Of a stretch of DNA of 64,000 bases, positions 39,215 through 51,833 are shown piece by piece. The stretch comes from Casuarius casuarius (taxonomy: Eukaryota > Chordata > Aves > Casuariiformes > Casuariidae): the NCBI GenBank assembly GCA_003342895.1, contig PTFA01000302.1, positions 1,041,364 through 1,105,363 of the forward strand. Direction: 5' to 3'. Under the pieces are notes generated by a model, which did not search any database, had not been told where the DNA came from, and saw nothing but the letters and a program-made list of their open reading frames with translations. Each line of letters begins with the position of its first letter. Position 1 is the stretch's first letter. Position numbers and translations under genes: made by a program.

Positions 39215-40060
39215 TCGAATAATCACAGAACAGTGCTTGGAAGGGATTCTTCCTTACTGAAAGGCAGAATTAGCAGTGTGTAAACCATTCTTGAGAGATG
39301 TCCTCTATCCTTTTCTTAAAAAATTGTTAATGTAGAACTCCTCAACTCTTACAGGCAATCTCTTCCAGTGTTTATTAACTTCACCACATTAATTTAATCA
39401 AGGGCAATTTGAGCCCATAAGAAGAGATTATTCCCTCTGTCTTTGCAGAAGCCTGTTATATTACGGATGGGTATCATCACCTCTGCTTTAGCCTTAGCTC
39501 CAGCTCTCTTACTCTTTTCTTGCAAGCCGTGTTCACTGGACCTCATTGCCCTGCCTGCCTCTCTCATCTCCCTCTGGTGGGTGGGACTGCACGTCACTGT
39601 GCCTTGTTGGGATAAACTGGAAGCTTTTCTGCAAGGAGCAGGAGCTTGCTGGAGCAGCACCTGAGGCCACACCTCAGAGACAATGGGGAGGAAGCTCGCC
39701 AAGAGACCTAGGGAGAGTTATTTGCACCTACATACAAAAGGATGCCTCACCAGTCTGCCAGGCTTGTCTTCATTTTTATGTGCTACCACTATGACTGCCT
39801 TTTTCTCAGTTAAGTGAGGCCGTTGATGCATGTCCAGCTTCTAATCTGCTATCATCTCCTGCCCCTTTCTGCAGAACATGTACTTTATTTACACAACACA
39901 TTTTTTTCCTACTAAGTGCACTATCTTTCATTTGTCTGTATTAAATTTTGCCTTATTTTTTAAGATCGTCTCTACAACATATCAAGATCACTTTTAAGTG
40001 TTAGGTCTCACTATTTGGCCTGCAATGTCAAAAGTTTTGTATCAACATAATGAACAACTT
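39215..40060 (-). mobile_element. long ancient CR1 3' portion
   Basis: The plus strand follows the reverse complement of the CR1 3' end and terminal ORF2 over about 850 bases. AATCACAGAACAGTGCTTGG and AAGGGATTC start at about 39,219. AATCTCTTCCAGTGTTTATT and AACTTCACCAC follow near 39,357, then GGCAATTTGAGCCCATAAG near 39,403, GTATCATCACCTCTGC near 39,471, and CTTCTAATCTGCTATCATC near 39,838. TAAGTGCACTATCTTTCATTT at about 39,914 is followed by GTCTGTATTAAATTTTGCC. The order matches the CR1 pattern with insertions and deletions. Orientation is minus, with the 3' end at the low coordinate. It is strongly diverged with no intact frame; short open frames at 39,394-39,794 are by-products. Confidence 0.75.
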
Positions 40061-43000
40061 CCCCCACCCCGTAACTCTCCAAACTGAGAAATCTTCCTTC
40101 CCTCTGCAAGCTCCTGTGCCCACCTACAAATAATTAAAGCTGAGCTGGGGGGAAAAAAAAATTTTGCTAATGCAAAAAGCTGTTAGCATTAGGTTGGGAC
40201 ATAAGACTGGTCTCCCCAGATCCTTTTAGCCTAGTAACCTGTCCCCAACAGCATATGCTTGAGGAATAACACGTGTTATACCTTCCCAGATACTCTCTTA
40301 GAATATCAGGGCCAATTTTAGGCTCAGGACGTTCATGTCAGCAGTAGGGACTTGGCATGTTTTCCTTTTTTCTTGAATTTGGGATTGATCATCCTTATGT
40401 GTTTTCCTATGACCATAAAGATATATACTGAAGAGATGCATGTTTCAGCGGTGAAGGCCATCTGAAAAATTTCTTCTCACTCCACTTGCTTTTCTTGTCT
40501 CTGTCCTATATTTTCTAGCCTGTTTTGCCTTGCAACTACTTGGGGGGGTACATAGAAGAAGGGAACTGACCCAGCTGGAAAATAATCTGTTTTGGAAGCA
40601 TATCATGAAATCACACCCTAATACATTGGAAAAGAGATACCCACGTCAAACATGGAGAGGGAACTGAAGTTATTTACAAAATATTTCATCCATAGAAAAA
40701 GTTATTTTCTCCTTATTAATTGCAAGAATGTAGAAGGCTTGTTAGAGGAAAACTGAAGGATAGAAATGGAAAATGAATTATGGAGTATAATTACCCCCTA
40801 TCACTGCAGCTTTACAGGTCCTGGTGCCACCATGTTTTATATGTGATTTCCTGGGGTTTTCCCACCAGCTTATAAATACTTCTTCAAAAGGTGTTTCCAC
40901 AAAACTGCAGCATCGACGTATATTAAATCAAGGTCCTAAAGCACAAATATCTGATGAAGCTATATTAAGAGATGCTGAAGAAGATGAAGGCACCACACGC
41001 ACTGGAAAACTGTCAGCAGTATGAATAGCATTTAGAATCGCTGTAGCTAAAGGCTATCAAAGAAGTCTTCGGTAAAACAGAAAAACCCTTTTGCTTTGCT
41101 CTTTTTATAGAATCTTAGGTCCTGATTAAAATCAAAACAGTAAACTCCAATAATGTCACTTAAATCATATTAGTTTGAAATTTTATATAGTTTTTTCTCA
41201 TAAATCAAATAACATTTCCAAAGTCAATTATCATTTTCTACATCATCGCATCAACCACTACCCTTAAAAGAAAAGAACCTTTCTCCAAGGCAGAGGGTTT
41301 TTTTATAATCAGATAAATTAGAAGAGACAGAGATGGTGATGTCCAGGACGAAATTTACTCTTGCAAATCTGTTTTCTCTGGAAGATGCTCAAAAACCACT
41401 ATGACAAATGGAACAAAACCAGGATTTGAAGAAGAAAGAAAAAGAGCAAGAGAAAAAGAAAGAGACAGACAGAGAGTGCATAGACTCGAAAGAATAAGTA
41501 CTTTTGAGCATTGTACTGTAAAAACATCTTAAGACAATTTCAAAGTGAAATAAATTAATAAAAAGGGAGTGACATCCTTCTTTTTGCTTGGTGAGGATTT
41601 CTCGGAAACATATTTGACCTCATTATCATCTCTCATTTATTTAATGCCACTGAAACGTCTCTGGCTCCAGTAGATTTAGCCTAGATTTACACCCATGTTG
41701 GCAAACATATCACAAAGGCTTTGAATCACTCATCATTTACAATGGATGACATATATGCAGTCTAGCAGAGGCAACACCTAATTTTAAAGACTCTGGATGC
41801 ATGCCTGAGGTTAGCACAACATTCCCCAAATTACCTGTTTTAAGTGAGTTTGATGGATCTAGTGGGACCTCTGGGAAATATTCTGCAAAAAGTCAATGAG
41901 CCGCAGAAGAGAGATTTGGTGTGGGAAGAGATTACCTGGAATCCCTGCTCCCACAGATTATATTGACAGCTGCTAGGGCAAGGTGAGCAGTAAAAATGAG
42001 GTTGGTTCTGACCTTGCTGCTATCCACATTAATGGGCAGAGTGCTACTGGTCTCACTGGTGCATGCTCAGGTGGCTTTCTCTGTGGGCACATGTATGCCC
42101 TGAGTACAGGACCACGGGTGGATGCTGAAGGAGACACCTGGATGCATATATCAGCTCTGAGCACCGGAAATACGGGATTTTACCTATCTGCTTACTTCAG
42201 AAATGATGTTTCAGTGCTGGATGAAACGGAGTTTTTCTCATGAAAGCACAGTTCGAGCCTTTGATCCACAGTTCCTTTGCGAATTTGCTAAGCCAGATAA
42301 ATCACTTATCAAATACTATAAAATCTATCCTGATAGAGAATGTTTCCTCTGTATTTTTTTCTGGATATGCAATAGACTCCTTCCTTCTTTTTTTCCTCCT
42401 CTTCACACTTATAGTTGAAGAAATACCTTACTTGATCTGGGACACATCACAGAATATATGCTTAGCCTTTCCAGCTGTTCTACCAATTTCTTACAGCAGC
42501 TAACATTATTTTTGTAAGTGACTCCTCAGTGTGCCCATTATTTTTTATTTTCTTGTTTGTAAAAAATTTGTGTTTGTAACCCATCACATTGTTGAGGCTG
42601 AGATTCTCACAGATATGTTGCTGAGCTTCATGGAGAACTACTCTTCTACTGAACCAAAAACACTGATAGAACAGCCTTACTATCTTCACATGTCAGCTAA
42701 TTTAAAAATTATTAATATTATTTTTAAAGGTTGGGAATATTTTGGAATGGAAAGTCAGAAGAAAGGCAATATTGAATAAAAGAGCTTCAGATAGACCACC
42801 TAAAGAAGTCTGTTTTGATGGAAAAGAATTGGGTATCCCATTTAACAAGAGACATGAACAACATTCATCTAACGGGACTGAAGGGGTAGCTCCTATTTTA
42901 GAAATAAATAAGTCATACTATTTGCATGGGAAGAACAGACCAACACTCATCTGTCCCTTTCAGACTCATTAGAACAGAGTAGCTAAGTTAACAACAAAAG

Positions 43001-43512
43001 CCTTTAATATTTTCCTTATAAATAGCTTGTACCATCCCTTCTGATCCTCCTCAGCCAACTATGACACCTCAGGGAGCAGCCAGGATTGGATTATGGAATA
43101 TCTTTGGGTCTCACTGATTCCCCTTCATCTTCTTTGAGTCTGCAAATAGGCATTTGTTTTCTTTATAACAACTGTTAGTCTTACTAGCTAAAACATAGAA
43201 TCTGAAGAGCAAATTGGGTTCTTTCTTTTTTGTATCCTGTCACAGATAAGTGTGGTCCTACAAGTCAGTATTGTGCAATTTACGGTTGCCTTCACCAAAC
43301 AGTCTCTTTCTAAAGGATGCAAGAGAAGGAAAAGTCTTCTGTGCAACCTGCCAAAACAATGTTGGGTCTGTAGCGCTGAAGTGGGATGCTGCTTTAAGTC
43401 AACAATTGCAAATCTGAATTCACTCAAAAAGTTTATCTGCTGTTTGAGAGATGCCATTTTGTATGGATAACACTCAGAATAGAAACAGGGCAGAACCTCT
43501 TAAAATTCCAAT
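40061..43512. other. unique intergenic DNA, no gene recognised
   Basis: AT-rich, with a purine-rich AAAGAG stretch at about 41,425-41,480. Frames are at most 87 codons in overlapping sets. Nothing is recognised. Confidence 0.65.
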
Positions 43513-43564
43513 ATATCAGGCAGGAGCTACAAGAACATATCAGGCAGGAGCTACAAGAACATAT
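43513..43564 (+). repeat. exact 24-bp tandem duplication
   Basis: The 24-base unit at 43513-43536 (starting ATATCAGGCAGGAG, ending ACAAGAAC) is repeated without any change at 43537-43560. It is followed by the first four bases of a third copy. The perfect identity suggests a recent slippage or repair duplication. Confidence 0.97.
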
Positions 43565-43907
43565 TTAAACAATGATTCTGTAAACATAAAAGAGAAGTTA
43601 ATTCTCTGTCCACTGCTTCTAGTGACATAGTTTCGAACATTTTCTTGAGGAAGTGAAAGTAACCTTGGAATGTATACCAGTTAAAAATAAAGTTTTACAA
43701 ATACTTTTAAATGTTAAATGCTTCTCATTACATGGTTTGTTCAAAGCACTTAACAGCTCTACAAGTCAGTGTTATTAGTTACATCAGAACAAAAAATCCT
43801 CAAGGACTCATCTGGGAAAATGTAGAAGTGAAAAGCACATCTGTCTTGTTTTAACTTCCCACCTGGGATCTGGATTTTCCAATTCTTCTTTTTCTGTGAA
43901 GGAAGGA

Positions 43908-43959
43908 CAAAAAGAAGAAGAAGAAGAAGAAGGAGAAGAAGAAGAAAAAGAGAGAAGAG
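43908..43959 (+). repeat. (GAA)n microsatellite, imperfect
   Basis: About fifteen AAG units with one GGA interruption, trailing into AAAAAGAGAGAAG. Purine-only, so it has triplex potential. Confidence 0.93.
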
Positions 43960-44376
43960 AATCTACAGAAGCCTATGACTCCTTCGGGACAGAAGAGTGT
44001 GTCTGCTTGTGAATATACCTGTTTATCACTGTCCAGGTATTAAAACAACAAAAGGTAAGAAAAAATTCATAACCATTTATTGTATTTTCTGTGATACTCT
44101 GTCTGGCTTAGGCCAGACATTGCAAGGCTGGAAAAAAAACAGAGACATGTAAAGGGAAAAATATATTAAAATGCAAAGTATTTTTATAGACTGTAATTTA
44201 ACACAGCATACCTTCCTAGCTTAATTCTAACCAGGTATGAGAACAGAATAAAAAATGCAAACTGTTTTGATTTTTCCACATCCTTTTGTTTTCTCTTCCT
44301 AATAAATACTGTATTCAGATTAGACCACTGGAACCTGAGATTACTGCTTAGGGAACTTCACATAGACAATCTCAAA

Positions 44377-44396
44377 GTGTGTGTGTATGTGTGTGT
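44377..44396 (+). repeat. (GT)n microsatellite
   Basis: Ten dinucleotides, GT throughout except one AT interruption. Confidence 0.95.
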
Positions 44397-44824
44397 AAGG
44401 AAATGATCCTCACCTATTGCCACAGGTAATAGGGAGAGGGTGCCTTCAAAATTCCTGTGGTGTATTCACCCAGGTTGAAGATACTGGGGCTGTGGTATGA
44501 CAGAGACAGGACAGACGAAAGGATCTTGCTTCAGTGATTCTGCTCAGCTGAGCAACAGAAGACAGACGATAAACTCATGAAAGGGGAAAACAGTGTTTTA
44601 TAATCCTGGCTTTGCAGCACATAGTGCTGTGAGGATGGTACATGCCTGGGACTCTTTGGTGCTGTTTCCATACAAATAGTTAGTGCCACTGCCAACACAA
44701 TGGCAACAGCCCTGCTAGCCCTGCTTAGTGTTACCACCGCACCAGGTCACACACGGCAGGTGTACTGAAGGTGGCTAGAAATTTTGGCTCACTAGCACTA
44801 CGTGAAATGCTGACTGCTGAGCTG

Positions 44825-45010
44825 TGTTCCCCGCAGTGGGCTTCCCATCCCTAGCATCAGCTGGGGCCTGCTGGGAGCCTGGGTGCTGCCTGAGCCCAGG
44901 CCACCGTTAGGGAAAGCTGGTGAGAGCTGGGGCTGAGTTGTGGGGCTGAGCTGTGTGTTTGCAACACTGACCCAAATCTCGCAGCAGCAGGTGGGGGGCT
45001 GACTGGAGTT
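44825..45010. other. GC-richer islet, not recognised
   Basis: Rich in CTGGG, GAGCTG and CAGCAGCAG words but poor in CpG, so it is not a CpG island. A 63-codon minus-strand frame (44857-45048) is proline- and alanine-rich by composition, with no recognised domain. Confidence 0.4.
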
Positions 45011-47242
45011 TGGGCACTTTTGGTTGGATTTGCTTTGAGCTCCACCACATTATACTCAGTTCACACTTCAATTTACATTACTTATGTACTAGAATGCTTG
45101 TGATGGCACATCTGGTACACAATGAATGCTACGCTTCCGTACCATATTTATATCATGCTTTAAAGTTTTGCACTATTAAAATTGTAAATAAGGACTTAAA
45201 CTTCTTTTTGCTCATTCATGGGAATAATGTATATCTACTGCTTTTTATTTTTTTTTATTTGAATAAAAACCTATTTACTAGATGCTGCACAAAACAAGAT
45301 AAAAACAAATCCCAATACAAAGTACATATAACCTAAATAAAATATCTTAAGTAGAAAAATATAGGCTAGTTCTAGTATTTTTACAATTGGCCACAAGACA
45401 GAATAATAAGGGATACTTTCATGCAAAAAATCAGGAATTTGGGCATTTATTTTGGTCTTAAATTCTTGACTCATCAAAACAAACAAAAAAACACAAGAAA
45501 GAGTCAGTTTTAATATATTTTCTATTTAAAAATATTAATCAGAATTTGAAATTGTCAAGATATCCTGTTCAGGTGTTTTCAAAAGAAATCCATCTTTTGT
45601 TTAAAAACTTTGTTAAAGTTAGGTGAATCTACAGTAATATATACATAAAAGCTAACATTAGAGTGGAATACTCACAATTAGTTTCACTATTTTCCCAGGG
45701 TTGAAAACATCACTTCATATTTTCAGGTCACAAATATTTGCTGATATTTGAGCATAGTTGATTTGGAATAGGAATTTTTTGTATTTAAAAAATTTTTCTG
45801 TAGTAGAAATTTTTTTTTTTCCTATTTTCATATTGCTTGTATTTATGTGATGTATTGGTAACACTAGTTACTTGAAATAAGGATTACATCACTGCTCTTG
45901 TCACAGCCGATGTCATGACTAGTATTTTATATGAATAAGATGGAGCTTCCATTTCAGTACAGAAACCTCTTTTTCTAAATTTTTATATAATTTCTGCACT
46001 TTAAGCATAGTGTAAATACAAACTTTTCTCCCACTGTGGGGAATAGAAAATTGCCCAAATATTACTCAGCTGCTATGTTAGTGATTACTACAGACAGCTA
46101 AGTTTATTTGTTAAATTCCTATACATGAAAGATTGCATTCAGTGGCTTTGTACAGACTAATTAGGATGAACCTGTAGTTAAAAATTTCCTCAGCAGTGTA
46201 AACACAAGGAAATCCTAACACCATTAAAGGAAGAAGTCACTGCAGGATGAACTCCTTTAGCATGCATTCTCTTTCAGCATCAGATCAGTCATGCACATAT
46301 AGATAAAATATCATCCAAGATAGTACTTCATAGCAAAAAAAAAAAAAAACCTTACTAATTACTTGTGTTTCAAATTTGTCATTTACTTATGACCCATGTA
46401 TTGCATCTCAAATGCTTGATCTCAGCACCCCTTTTCACAGGTTTTTAGCCAGTATGGTGGAAGTATATTCCATGTTTAATAAATTGATCTCCCTAGTGTT
46501 TTCAGAGTAGTTTCTCAAAAATCATAGAAAGGCACGAAAATCACATAACGGGTCTCATGCTTCCCTCTACTGTGCAACCAAGAGAAAAGCATTCGCAGAA
46601 GAGTTCCTCAGAGAACAGAAGCTTTGTCTCATGAGAGCCTGGTATTCTGAAATGTGATTATAATTCTATCATCTGGAATGTGATTCAGTAGCATCACCAT
46701 TATTTGTAAAATAAATTAAAAAAACCGATCCATTCTGGATGGATTAAGCATTTTATACTGAAAGTAATTTCTATTTTTTTTTCAATTAGGTAGTATGGAC
46801 AGCTTTTTTTAAAAATATTTTGCTATTGTCCAAACTTTTTTGCTTCTCCCTTCCCCCCTTTACTCAAAAATACAATGTTTATGAAGTCAACCATTTTACA
46901 TTTTTTCCTCAAACACTCATCAGTCACAGTTTTTTCTTGTTATTTCAACTGTGCAGCTGATGGTGACTTAGGTGGTAATGCTTTGGCACAAGCACCCATC
47001 ATAAACTGGAAGTGTCTTGGGAAAGAATTAAGAGGATGCAAACAATGACACTGGAAATAGGGGCTGGTTTATGATGCCATGGTTATTATGTCAATACTCT
47101 CTGAGTTTACACCGCTCTTGTGACTACTGATCTTTTGCGTTTGGCCAAAATGGCAGAAACTGTAGGAGTGTCCATCAGAGCAGGATGTTTTCGGGTTCAC
47201 AGTTCAGCCTATATTTTTTGGCGAATCCTGACGCATCACAGC

Positions 47243-47289
47243 TTTACTACTTACTACTAAACTACTATTTACTACTAAATTTACTACTG
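47243..47289 (+). repeat. imperfect TTACTACTA tandem repeat
   Basis: The word TTACTACTA or TTACTAC recurs about four times within 47 bases, separated by AAAC or AAT. A degenerate trinucleotide-based minisatellite. Confidence 0.85.
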
Positions 47290-47686
47290 CTGCCTTAAAA
47301 TCCTGCTGCTTGCTAGCTCTTTGCACTGCCTCGAGTCTCTGCAAAGAAGAGGATGTGGCTGGTCCCTGTGGGTGACTTCCACCTACTGCAACATATGTAC
47401 TACATGTCCCATGCAGGCAGGAAGCTGAGCCCACCCACTCTGTGAGAACCAAACATGAGGACAATTAGCACTCATTACCAGAGATGACTGTGGTTATTCT
47501 GATTCAGCTCAGCAAGACCAAAGCCTTTTCCTTGAAATCAGAATGCAACCATCTAATTTTCAAATGCATGTGAGCAGTTAGTTGGGATTTGTGCCTGTGC
47601 ACACAGCATATATACACAAATAATTGGGTACAGAGGCTACCCTATCTAATTTTAACGAGGTGGTTGTGAAAGTGGCTACTGTATGT

Positions 47687-47700
47687 GCGCCACATAGTGG
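47687..47700 (-). promoter_or_regulatory. CTCF-core-like site (candidate)
   Basis: Read on the minus strand, CCACTATGTGGCGC fits the 14-base CTCF core CCASYAGRKGGCRS at 13 positions (T replaces the G after A). The flanking bases of the longer motif fit less well. No repeat underlies it. In a gene desert such a site could mark a chromatin loop anchor, but this is a sequence match only. Confidence 0.3.
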
Positions 47701-50039
47701 GAAACTGGATGTAGTTCATTAAGAAAATATATCCCTAAATCATGTTTGGGGGAGCCAGGTAAAAAATTAATGAGCACCTCTTCATTCTCTGCTATGGATG
47801 CAGGTTTTCCTTACCAGCTTAAGTAAAAACATGTCACAGACCAAGCAACTGCGAAGGGTACCAGGGTTAGTTCACACCAGGAAACTCCCAAGAACCTTTA
47901 GCTGTATTTGGAACAGCACTTGAAAACTTCCCCAAATTTACGTAATTAGAGCTAATTTCACACAAGCATTTCCTTAGCCCTGGTGGCACATAGAGGCAAC
48001 AGTGAAATCTAGGTGTCCCTGTCCTTTGGTGTAACACCATCCAGGGCAGAGATAAGACTAGACCCTATAGTTCCTGTGTCTCAAACCAGCGCTTTTGTCA
48101 GAAGTGCCAGCCCCCGGGCTTACAGCCTGAAAGCTCTCAGGGCATATGTGCATCTGTCATCAACTTCTGAACTGCTCTTTGGTGCACAGATGTGCTGAAT
48201 TGGAGCTTCCAACAATCACCTAGCCAGCAAAGCAGAATAAAGAGTCCTATAGAAAAAGCTCTGACTTTCATGTCTTGCCTCTGCTGAAACCAAATGTTTC
48301 AGTGTTCCAAAAAATACAGAAAGAAGTCTCCCAGGCAATTCCAAGCACCAAGGGAGGGTCAGGACGGATTTGATTATAAGCAGAGGACAAAGTTTAGAAA
48401 GTTTCCTCTGTAGAAAGCACTCCCTTCTTCTCAGTTTCAGATGGCTGAGAATACTTATCCTAAACCAAAGTGTCTCAGAAACACAGCCAGAAATCAGGTG
48501 ACATATTTCCCAGATGATTAGCACTGATTCATCTCTGGAACTGCTTCTTAGCATGGGAAGCACAAGTAGCCTGACACATGGTATCACATGCTAATAACTG
48601 CAGTTTGTGAAGCCACAGGACACAGGCAGACCATACCCATGCCATTCTGTTGCCAACCCAACAGCTGTGCTGGGGTAATTTCTATTAACAGATACAATTT
48701 TTGTGTGTATGTCTGTGTATGTTCTTACATCTCCTCCGAAGGTAGTTGGGCTCCTTTAAATCCCACCAGAGATAATCAGAGATACAGCCAAAGGAAGAAG
48801 GGATCTTTGCCACAAGGTAGTATTCAGAATGCTCTTTTGGGGGAGAAAACATCTAAAAAGGAGCACGTTGCCTTCATTCATACTGTAAGATAGCATGCCA
48901 GCTGTTGAAACTATGGCTAGAAATATTAGTTCTCTGCACCCTCTTGTGAAAGCTTTCTGTAATTACACTGCAATAAATCCACAGCAAATCTGCAGTAGAG
49001 AAAATGGCTGTGATTTTTGCTTCTCTAATACTGGCTACATTAACATGTCATATGTGCACCTTGAAGGTCTGGTGCTGTCAGCAGCTGCTGAACATAAAAA
49101 GAATTAGAAATGGGGGGAACTCACTGAATTATTTAATTCATTCTTTGGCAGGTCACTCCTCTCTACGCCTAGCTTCTTTGCCTCCTCAAAAGATGATAGA
49201 AACTGAGCTTCACACACACACGCAGACCTGCAAGATGAACACTGTCAGTTATCTATTTACCTTGGAGAGGTGCCTCCTTTATCATAGTCTGGGAGATATG
49301 GAGAGAACTGCTGGATGCGCCAAGGTTATAAATCATCCCAAATCCTTGCATTGACAATAACAGAATTCAGGCTCTGCCCAAATTTATTTTTCCATCATTT
49401 TATCCATTTACTCTTCTTCATGTTTCTTTCACTCTGTTTACATAGTCCTTTCCTACCTTCAATGTTTCTCTCTCTCCCTTTTTATACCTTCTCCTCACTG
49501 ACTGTCACCTGAGATATTCTTAGGCCTTTCAGTTTCTTTTTCTTTTTACCCACCTCATATCAGATCTGCCAACACAATAATATTCTCATTGTTTTTCCTC
49601 TGTCTTCTCTTCAGACCATATTCACAGCTGGCAAAGCTCCAGTGAAGCTATCTGATCTTTCATCTATGACTTTCTGATACTAAGGTAGGTAGGGCTGAAC
49701 CAAATGATTTCCTAAAGAACAGAACATAATAATGAATCACAGACCAGACCTTTTATCTCTCAAGTGAAGCTACTTATAAAGGACTGATGAATTCCCATCA
49801 CAGAAATTAAGCGATTTTGACAAAGGATCCAAGCAAAATGGATTTGGAAGGCGACAGGAAGCTTAGGTTGCAAAACAAAGCACAAGAATCTGCTTTTTTC
49901 CCCCACAGAAATTTTACCATCTTTTTAGCACTGCTTCATGTTTCTGGATTGCCACCACAAGAAGGGCTTGTGTAGGTCTCCCTGTTTGCACAGGTCTTCT
50001 GTTGGACATGGGAGTGCTCCAGCTTTAATTGTACCCGTG

Positions 50040-50265
50040 CGCTTCACACAGCCTGTTGCCCTGTATCACTGAGGAAGCCCCCAAGATGTCATAAGTGCAC
50101 CTGGGGGTCCTCCTGGGCACCCCTGCACTATCAGGTGGCCTGTGGCACCCCATGGCAAGGCTGCTCCGTCTGCACCAGCAGTGCTTGGGGTGCCCCAGGG
50201 CCTCTGCCGCCCATGTTGGACCCCTCTGACCCCTGATGTTTCCAGTCCCAGGTCTCTCCCCACTG
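50040..50265. other. GC-richer islet, not recognised
   Basis: Rich in CCCC and GGGG words, with overlapping frames on both strands (84 and 65 codons minus, 80 codons plus). No domain is recognised, CpG content is modest, and there is no exon signal that I trust. Confidence 0.4.
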
Positions 50266-50988
50266 GTAAAAATGTTCATGCTCTATTTATACTTTCTTTC
50301 AAGATGACTCCTTCTTTCTTTCAAAAGTCTTTTGGTTGCCCAGCTACTGATCTGATCTGTTGGTCATTTTCCTCTTTAATATGATGAGTTTTGGACAAAC
50401 ACTTCTCACCCCACTCCAAATGGTTTTGGATGTCCCACTCACATGCACTGTTTACACTCTCTTCACTATCTCAACAGCGGCTGTTACCAGGCTGTTTTGC
50501 CAAAGATTGGGTGGTGTGAGCACTCCATTCCCCCCATAATATTTAATATTGCATTCATAGTGTCCACCTCACTGTTCCCAGGGCAGATTATGGAATGCCC
50601 CTGGAGCACGCTATCCTTTCTGGAGGTAAAACTGAGTGATTGCAGGTTGCTGTGTCCTCTTCTATTTTATGTACAATGCCTGAACTTTTCAACAAGAGTA
50701 AACATTTTGTGCAATTCACTGAACGGAAGATTTGGGGGGCGGGGGAGGGACCTTCTGGCAAATGTCCTTTAATCTGGACTCCCAAATAGACCAATTTTCT
50801 TTCGCAAACCATTGCTCTGTCTTTCTGTGTCCCAATAGCTTTCTGAACAACTGAAACCTTCTTTTACAAAATTATACTCCTCAGAAATGATCTATTCCTG
50901 TGTTATTATCCATGCCATATTGATACTCTTGGGGAAACCAGTGGCTGAAACCAGGAATTTCATTGTTACTGATGAAAACGGCCATGGC

Positions 50989-51137
50989 CCTGATTCACCG
51001 TGGTTATGAACAGTAGCTCCATAGAAATAATACAGAAGTGAATTGCACTCATACCTTTGAAGAGACTAAGGATTTTTACTGATGCTATGAAAGCCATCAG
51101 GAGTCTTTTCATTGATTTCTGATGGCTCTGAATCAGG
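50989..51137. mobile_element. MITE-like palindromic element with 9-bp termini
   Basis: CCTGATTCA at 50989-50997 and its exact complement TGAATCAGG at 51129-51137 bound a 149-bp segment. The inside has the flavour of palindromic sauropsid repeats with CCTGATTC termini and a CATTGATTTC-like centre (TTTCATTGATTTCTGATGG at about 51,107-51,125). No transposase is present, as expected for a non-autonomous element. The internal arms are diverged, so only the termini and the partial core support the call. A target-site duplication was not identified. Confidence 0.45.
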
Positions 51138-51824
51138 TGAAAAACAAGGAAGGACTTAACACTATTGCAAAATACAGAAAAAGGAAATGGTTATGAAAGT
51201 TATGACAAAAAGTTGGGCAGCAGCAGTGGTGCTGATATAGTCTCAAAAGAACATGCAGCATTTTGGAAAATGGTCTCCACATCATCAGAAGAACTGAGCA
51301 GATCCTGATTTGACTGATGATCCGACTTCACAGCATTGCTGTTCAGGGTACCTGCACTGGCTTTACAATAATTGCTCAAGGCTGCTCACAGCACAGAGCA
51401 AGGAAAAGAACTGAGCCCACAGCATGACTGACATCACTTTTTAGTTATCTAGACAGCAGTAAAAGACTATAGTAAAAAAAGAGAGAAATATGACTCTGGA
51501 TTATCTCAAAGTATATGAACATTTCATACTGATTTAGAATTTATTTTATTGTAGCTTGCTTTTTATATGTGCAGTTAAAAGTAATGTCCTGACATGTTTT
51601 GATGTAACATAGCAATTTTATTCTGTTATTTTGCAGTCTAGGAACCATAGCTCTTGTTCATCCCAGCTATGATGTACCTGTGTGTTCTGTTACTGTCATT
51701 GATGTGCTTCTGCTGAGAATGTTAGGGAGACAGGAGTGGGTGCGTGGGGGGTTTCCTCCTCACTATCCGATATGTATCTTAACGTTAACCATGGCTGAAC
51801 TGTTCAGATTTCTGCACTCAAGTA
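51138..51824. other. unique intergenic DNA up to the CR1 break
   Basis: No recognised element. In particular, the missing 3' end of the adjoining CR1 is not found here. Confidence 0.65.
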
Positions 51825-51833
51825 TGGATCCTC

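Larger units (their letters stand above)
43965..47242. other. unique intergenic DNA with small repeats
   Basis: Contains a short GT repeat at 44,377, a GC-richer islet at about 44,825-45,010, and an AT-rich remainder with T runs (45,249, 45,808) and an A run near 46,337. Frames are at most 108 codons. No gene or transposon is recognised. Confidence 0.65.
47290..50988. other. unique intergenic DNA, no gene recognised
   Basis: Mixed composition with a GC-richer patch at 50,040-50,265. Frames are up to 123 codons (48216-48587 minus), without recognisable domains. It includes the CTCF-core-like site at 47,687. An FOX/AT-rich mix follows 50,270. Confidence 0.6.

Noticed and set aside
42249..42262. 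GTTCGAGCC-like tRNA B-box word
   Set aside because: No matching A-box or cloverleaf could be placed around it.
43908..43959. GAA repeat as a coding Lys/Glu tract
   Set aside because: No open frame with other protein-like features surrounds it; it is a microsatellite.
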